This document shows positions 52,875 through 56,678 of a DNA stretch of 56,678 nt, piece after piece. Source of the DNA: Chthoniobacterales bacterium (lineage in GTDB: Bacteria; Verrucomicrobiota; Verrucomicrobiia; Chthoniobacterales; JAATET01). Each line of letters opens with the position of its first letter. Position 1 is the stretch's first letter. A program made the translations under genes and the position numbers. Under the pieces are notes generated by a model. The model did no database searches, was not told the origin of the DNA, and was given only the letters and a program-made list of their open reading frames with translations. The stretch spans positions 1 to 56,678 of the forward strand of contig DATCRI010000048.1 of assembly GCA_036569045.1 (NCBI GenBank), read 5' to 3'.

Positions 52875-53160
52875 TCCTGCGATCTGTTTTGCCAAAAAAA
52901 TGGTCGCCCCGGCTGGTCCTGCGATCTGTTTTACCAAAAAAATGGTCACCCCGGCTGGTTCTGCGACCTGTTTTGCCAAAAAGATGGTCATCCCGGCTGG
53001 TCCTGCGACCTGTTTTGCCAAAAAGATGGTCACCCCGGCTGCCCCTGCGACCTGTTTTTCCAAAAAGATGGTCACCCCGGCTGCTCCGGTGACCTGTTTT
53101 GCCGGAAAACTGGTCATCCCGGCATCTCCGGCGACCCTTTTTGCGGAAATTCCGACCATC
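52875..53160 (+). repeat. 42-bp tandem repeat, seven copies
   Basis: Units begin with GATCTG/GACCTG at 52881, 52923, 52965, 53007, 53049, 53091 and 53133, exactly 42 bases apart. Each unit has GACC ... GGTC arms and a TTTTGCCAAAA inner palindrome, so it can fold. The length is a multiple of three and frames stay open in several directions, but no start context or codon bias indicates a real gene. Confidence 0.9.
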
Positions 53161-53488
53161 CGGCCATCGCCGCCGCGTCCGCTTTTTGGCGTTTACAGAG
53201 AAAAAGAGCTCCCGTTCCCCGCCCGTGGGCCACTTGATCCCCAAAAAGGCAGCAGACTTCCCCATGGGCTCCAATCCCGAGACTCGGTGTGAAACCCCGG
53301 CAAAAATCGGAAACGCCCTCAAAAACCTCCCTCGCGAAACCACCCTCCACCTCCCCGGACATTACCACCTTGCCGCAGTCCCGCCGCCCTGCTAGCCCTC
53401 ACCAAAAGCCGCCGCCTCCGGAGATCAGCTCCCGCCGCCTATTTCCCCACCACGCCATTTAATCTAACAAGCCATTCGGCTATATTTT
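53161..53488. other. 328-bp stretch without a supported gene
   Basis: I see no convincing gene. The last ~30 bases (ATCTAACAAGCC onward) are AT-richer and lead into the first cassette gene; TCTAAC could be a cassette-end remnant. Confidence 0.4.
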
Positions 53489-53929
53489 ATGTCACTTGCA
53501 ACGATTCTTCGTATCTCACTCATCGCTTCAATGATTCTCGCTGTTGTCGGATCATTGATCGACATGGCATTTCCCTCTCTTTTATCACCTTTTCTTCAAG
53601 AACATTTAAAGAAACAGATGGAAGCCGAGTTTTCTTCCAAGGATATCATTTTTGCCATCCTCGCTATACCACTTTGTATTTTGCTATTAGCATCATACAT
53701 CGGATTGTTTTTTTGGAAAAACTGGGCGCGATATCTTTATCTGGTTTTAGGAGTCATTGCTTACTTTCTTTCTCCGTTTTTAGGTGATCAGGTTTATTCA
53801 GGCGTAGCTTTCACACTTTATGATTTATCTACGGCAATTTTTGGATTCATTCTGGCACTATTGTTCTTTTCGCCTCTTGTCACTCGCTTTACACCAAAAG
53901 CCGAACAAGGCGCTGCAGTTAACCCCTAG
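53489..53929 (+). CDS. cassette gene 1: four-helix membrane protein of unknown function
   Basis: 146 residues with four hydrophobic segments (about 8-30, 52-75, 80-98, 108-130). AT-rich, Ile/Phe-rich codon use unlike the host. The stop TAG lies inside the following attC-like site. The function is unknown; small membrane proteins are typical integron cargo. Confidence 0.7.
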   Translation: MSLATILRISLIASMILAVVGSLIDMAFPSLLSPFLQEHLKKQMEAEFSSKDIIFAILAIPLCILLLASYIGLFFWKNWARYLYLVLGVIAYFLSPFLGDQVYSGVAFTLYDLSTAIFGFILALLFFSPLVTRFTPKAEQGAAVNP

Positions 53930-54019
53930 CCGCGACGCGTTATCGATTACGACCGTCCTTCCTTTCCATCAACACGCCATCTGAGTTGTCCGTCTGGTAG
54001 CTGAGCTTGACGTTAGCCC
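53909..54019 (+). repeat. attC-like site 1
   Basis: Left end ACAAGGCGCTGCAGTTAAC, right end GAGCTTGACGTTAGCCC. The inside aligns with site 2 over most of its length. The recombination point is between 54012 and 54013. Confidence 0.6.
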
Positions 54020-54025
54020 ATATAA

Positions 54026-54736
54026 ATGAAAAGACTACTACTCATCGCGATATGTGGCATATCAGGCGCCGCAGCGATTTGCTGTGTCATTCAGCCGATA
54101 AATTCTACGATTCTGCGCGTCTTTACTATCGCCAGCATTTTTGCATTTTTCGTCTCGTCTCTTCTTCTTGCCTGGCAGCATAAGGCAGTCCGGCTGTCAC
54201 TTTTAGCAATACCAATTTTATTTATTGTTATTGTATCACTTCCTGGGCGTTCGTTTGATATTGATCGCTTACGTCAGCGATACGCAGATTCACTGCATCA
54301 CTATTCCAATGTGCCTTATGTTTGGGGAGGCGAAGGCAAAATGGGGATTGACTGCTCAGGCTTACCTAGAAGGGCATTGCGGGATGCTTTAATTGCAGAG
54401 GGACTTACCACAATGAACGGCAGATTGATTCGTGAGGCAATTCGTCAGTGGTGGTTTGATGCAAGTGCTCGCGCACTTTCTGAGGGATATAAAGGCTACA
54501 TGTCCCCCCTTTTTGCTACCAAAGCTCTCAGAAACACGGATCTTTCTTCATTGAAGCCCGGAGATGTAGCAATCACAAACTCTGGAATTCATTGTTTGGT
54601 ATATTTCAAAGGCAATACTTGGATTCAGGCTGATCCAAATGTTGGAAAAGTAGAGGACTTTGATGCACGAAATACGGAGAGTTCTTGGTTCGACGATCCC
54701 GTTCATTTGTATCGCTGGACGTGGCTTCAAAATTAG
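54026..54736 (+). CDS. cassette gene 2: NlpC/P60-like membrane-anchored protein
   Basis: 236 residues. Two N-terminal hydrophobic segments are followed by a NlpC/P60 core: YVWGGEGKMGIDCSGL (catalytic Cys), LKPGDVAI, and SGIHCLVYFKGNTWIQADP (catalytic His). Papain-like enzymes of this family cut cell-wall peptides; some are used against other cells. Codon use is AT-rich. It starts 13 bases after the attC crossover, typical for cassettes. Confidence 0.75.
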   Translation: MKRLLLIAICGISGAAAICCVIQPINSTILRVFTIASIFAFFVSSLLLAWQHKAVRLSLLAIPILFIVIVSLPGRSFDIDRLRQRYADSLHHYSNVPYVWGGEGKMGIDCSGLPRRALRDALIAEGLTTMNGRLIREAIRQWWFDASARALSEGYKGYMSPLFATKALRNTDLSSLKPGDVAITNSGIHCLVYFKGNTWIQADPNVGKVEDFDARNTESSWFDDPVHLYRWTWLQN

Positions 54737-54740
54737 GCCT

Positions 54741-54863
54741 GACAAGGCGCTGCAGCTAACCCCCGAGCCGCCTCGCATTACGTTTCACGACCATCTTTCC
54801 TCTCTGTCCACGTCACCCAAGAGTTCAACCCGCGTTCGGAGCAGTTGAGCTTGGCGTTAGGGC
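54741..54863 (+). repeat. attC-like site 2
   Basis: Left end GACAAGGCGCTGCAGCTAAC, right end GAGCTTGGCGTTAGGGC. It is related to sites 1 and 3. The recombination point is between 54856 and 54857. Confidence 0.65.
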
Positions 54864-54880
54864 ATAATAAGTATCTCCCC

Positions 54881-55381
54881 ATGGCATCCATCGTTGATTT
54901 TGAATCTTTATATCTGTCGCTCGCGGCAGAACTGGAGCGCGAAAAGTGGTTCGACCGTCATTGGCAAGCGAGAGCAGGGCTGTATCCCGACGCCAGGGCT
55001 CCGAAAAGCGTTGCGATCCAGGTTTTCAAAGACACCTGGTTCAACGAGGAAGGCCGAGGCATTCATCTGGAGAGTTGGATGACGAACGCCGATGTTGCGC
55101 GGGGAACCGCAGCCTTCGTGCTGCACATCGAATCCAGTAAAGAGCGCACGGGAATCAATGGGAAAACGCTGGTGAAAGCTCTCTTTGAATCCTGTGGGGA
55201 CAAGATCCGCTCCTGGGAGGGGTATCAGGCAAAGGAGAGCTACACCATGCAGCCATTTATCAAAAGGGGCGTCGTCACGCCCGACACCTTCTCGAAGATC
55301 GCGAAGGCTGAGTTTACTCGGCTTGCGGGGATCGCGAAGGACATCGACGCAGCAATCGAAAAGGCCAAAATCCTGTCCTGA
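54881..55381 (+). CDS. cassette gene 3: protein of unknown function
   Basis: 166 residues, soluble. It contains SLYLSLAAELEREKWFDRHW, VFKDTWFNEEGRGIHLESWM and a C-terminal helix. No known family. The start at ATG 54881 is 25 bases after the crossover point; a GTG/TTG extension into the attC site is unlikely. Confidence 0.7.
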   Translation: MASIVDFESLYLSLAAELEREKWFDRHWQARAGLYPDARAPKSVAIQVFKDTWFNEEGRGIHLESWMTNADVARGTAAFVLHIESSKERTGINGKTLVKALFESCGDKIRSWEGYQAKESYTMQPFIKRGVVTPDTFSKIAKAEFTRLAGIAKDIDAAIEKAKILS

Positions 55382-55441
55382 CAAGACGCCGTAGCTAACT
55401 CCTGGCCGCGGCGCGTCACTTTCCTCCCACCGTTGTTTGGG
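55382..55441 (+). repeat. attC-like site 3 (possibly truncated)
   Basis: Left end ACAAGACGCCGTAGCTAAC is clear. The right end would be CGTTGTTTGGGC, a weak R', directly before the lepB stop. Confidence 0.45.
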
Positions 55442-55448
55442 CGGGCGT

Positions 55449-56558
55449 CTACTCGATGAAGCCCCAGTGGTTGCTGAAGGGCCAGAAGACGACGAAGGCC
55501 TTGCCAGTGACGTTCTGCTCGGGGACGAGGCCCCAGTAGCGGCTGTCGGAGGAGTTGCGGCTGTTGTCGCCCATGGCGAAGTAGAAATGCGGGGGAACGG
55601 TGAAGGTCTCGTCGGGGCTGGAGAGGTAGAGGCCGGAGTTCGAGTAGCCGCGGTAGCCGTCCTTGCCGGCCATCACGCGGAGGAATTGCTTCTCGGCGGG
55701 GAGCTGGCCGTTGATGAAGAGGTTGGGATCGTCGACGCGGAGGACGTCGCCGGGGACGCCGGCGAGGCGCTTGATGTAGTGCTGGGAGCCGAGGTCCTTC
55801 GGGAAGCCGGGGGCGTCTTCGATGCCGCGGATGCCGGTGGTGCGGAAGACGAAGACGTTGCCGCGCTGGGGCGGGACGAAGTTGTAGGCGAGCTTGTTGA
55901 CGAGGACGAAGTCGCCGTTGTCGATGTAGCCGCGGAGGAGGGGTTCGCCCTTCCTGATCTCGAAGCCGGGGCCGATGCCGAAGGTCTGCTCGACGACGGC
56001 GGCGGGGGCGAAGACGGTGTAGCGGCTGCGCTGGCCCTGGATCTCGGTGAAGGTGAAGTAGTTCAGGTAGGAGCTCTCGCGGACGCGGGCGACGACGACG
56101 TCGTCCTCCTTGCCGACGACGTCGAGGAAGGTGCGGCCGCGGAAGACGAAGTCGAAGGCGCGGACGAGGAGATTCGGGGGCGGGGTGTCGGTGACGGTGC
56201 CGATCATGCCATTGAGGGTGGGTTGCATGGAGCCGGTGGGAATCTTGAAGGGCTCCAGCAAATAGGCGCGGACGCCGGCGGCGATGACGATGGCGACGAG
56301 GAGCACCTCGACGTTCTCGCGCCAGCCGGCGTGGTCGCGAGGCGGGGCGACGCGGCCGACCGCGGCTTCGAGGGCGGCGACGCGGGATTTCACGGCATCC
56401 CTGTTCCGGTCGCGGGCGGCCTGCTCGAGGCCGGCGATGGCGTCCTCCACGCTGGCGACCTGGGCGGCGGTGAGGAGGTCGAGCCGGTAGCGAACGATGC
56501 GGCGCGCGGCCTCGGCGTAGTGGCGGGCCTCCTTGACATAGCGGGGCGTGAAGAACAT
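55449..56558 (-). CDS. lepB: signal peptidase I, long-headed form
   Basis: About 369 residues from the ATG at 56558 (MFFTPRYVKEARHYAEAARR); the frame stays open upstream to the window end, so a longer start cannot be excluded. A helical N-terminal head of ~95 residues precedes one transmembrane segment (ENVEVLLVAIVIAAGVRAYLL). The catalytic Ser is in PTGSMQPTL, the Lys in HYIKRLAGVPGD, and GDNSRNSSDSRYWG is the late signature box. It removes signal peptides at the periplasmic face. It also faces cassette 3 tail-to-tail. Confidence 0.93.
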   Translation of the reverse strand: MFFTPRYVKEARHYAEAARRIVRYRLDLLTAAQVASVEDAIAGLEQAARDRNRDAVKSRVAALEAAVGRVAPPRDHAGWRENVEVLLVAIVIAAGVRAYLLEPFKIPTGSMQPTLNGMIGTVTDTPPPNLLVRAFDFVFRGRTFLDVVGKEDDVVVARVRESSYLNYFTFTEIQGQRSRYTVFAPAAVVEQTFGIGPGFEIRKGEPLLRGYIDNGDFVLVNKLAYNFVPPQRGNVFVFRTTGIRGIEDAPGFPKDLGSQHYIKRLAGVPGDVLRVDDPNLFINGQLPAEKQFLRVMAGKDGYRGYSNSGLYLSSPDETFTVPPHFYFAMGDNSRNSSDSRYWGLVPEQNVTGKAFVVFWPFSNHWGFIE

Positions 56559-56678
56559 GGAATGGGGAGCTTTAGCGAAGTCGGCGATGGGACCAAAGGA
56601 GAAACTGGATTTGATCGCGGTGGCCGAGGAGGTGGTGGAAGCCACGCTGGACTCGCTGCCGGCAGAGATCGGCGAGGA

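Larger units (their letters stand above)
53489..55441 (+). mobile_element. integron gene-cassette array without integrase (CALIN-like)
   Basis: Three plus-strand genes with lower GC than their neighbours are each followed by a spacer opening with ACAAG(G/A)CGC-x(0-4)-x-AAC. The first two spacers end in GAGCTTG(A/G)CGTTAG. These are the R'' and L'/R' signatures of attC sites. Crossover points (G/TT) fall at 54012/54013 and 54856/54857. No integron integrase is in the window. Confidence 0.65.

Noticed and set aside
52875-53160. CRISPR array
   Set aside because: The whole 42-bp unit repeats, including the part that would be a spacer; there are no unique spacers and no cas genes.
52900-53292. 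A 130-residue repeat protein encoded by the 42-bp array
   Set aside because: Several frames on both strands are open simply because 42 is a multiple of three; there is no start context, and the following part is unlike a protein.
53489-53929. Island cargo belonging to the tRNA-Pro element
   Set aside because: It lies 7 kb outside attR among host genes and is bounded by attC-like sites instead.

Overview
The window looks like chromosomal DNA of a GC-rich, peptidoglycan-building bacterium, most probably Verrucomicrobiota (Spartobacteria/Terrimicrobia-like). The reasons are a TIGR04073 (exosortase-system-associated) protein, a DUF4912 protein, a long-headed signal peptidase I, frequent GTG/TTG starts with few strong Shine-Dalgarno sites, and ATGA/GTGA-overlapped gene chains. 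The taxon is inferred from gene content, not from a marker search. Bases 1-25,800 are mostly housekeeping: a partial hybrid histidine kinase; a PfkB sugar kinase; a minus-strand run gap-pgk-tpiA (lower glycolysis) with aroK and a cold-shock gene; purE-tsaC/sua5-murJ; a secreted amidase behind a candidate sigma-54 promoter; a repeat-rich exported protein; rpoN; an Mrp-type Fe-S carrier; a pyrR-pyrB-pyrC-tgt chain with a hairpin ahead of pyrR; TIGR04073, a class II deacetylase, a class A penicillin-binding protein, trmD and a CNT nucleoside transporter; then tRNA-Pro(CGG). Bases 25,745-46,365 are an integrated mobile element of about 20.6 kb sitting in that tRNA-Pro gene. It ends with a tyrosine integrase (44,927-46,210), is bounded by a 22-bp att core repeat (46-bp imperfect tRNA 3' end), and has paired GTGTGCTA arm sites at both ends. 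It carries a DUF6573 gene, a RadC/JAB gene, a Vsr + NgoMIV-type restriction endonuclease + C5-cytosine methyltransferase cassette, a thermonuclease, a structured leader RNA with an intrinsic terminator, a string of tiny genes ahead of an AAA/SF3-like replication ATPase, an iteron-flanked AT-rich candidate origin, an HNH nuclease, a divergent HUH-type relaxase candidate with a candidate oriT, a HEPN-like/membrane protein pair, a broken endolysin, and an XRE regulator with its operator. The combination (integrase + replication + HUH protein) suggests an element that can excise, replicate and be mobilised, with the R-M system as its stabiliser and defence. Bases 46,390-52,743 return to the host: rph, rpmB, a small basic protein, a XerC/D-type recombinase, a DUF4912 protein with 15 Ser-Trp repeats, an HtrA protease and a winged-helix regulator. 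Bases 52,750-53,160 hold two minisatellites (36 bp and a 7-copy 42 bp array). Bases 53,489-55,441 hold three AT-richer genes separated by related spacers with integron attC hallmarks and no integron integrase in view, i.e. a CALIN-like cassette array. The window closes with signal peptidase I (lepB).
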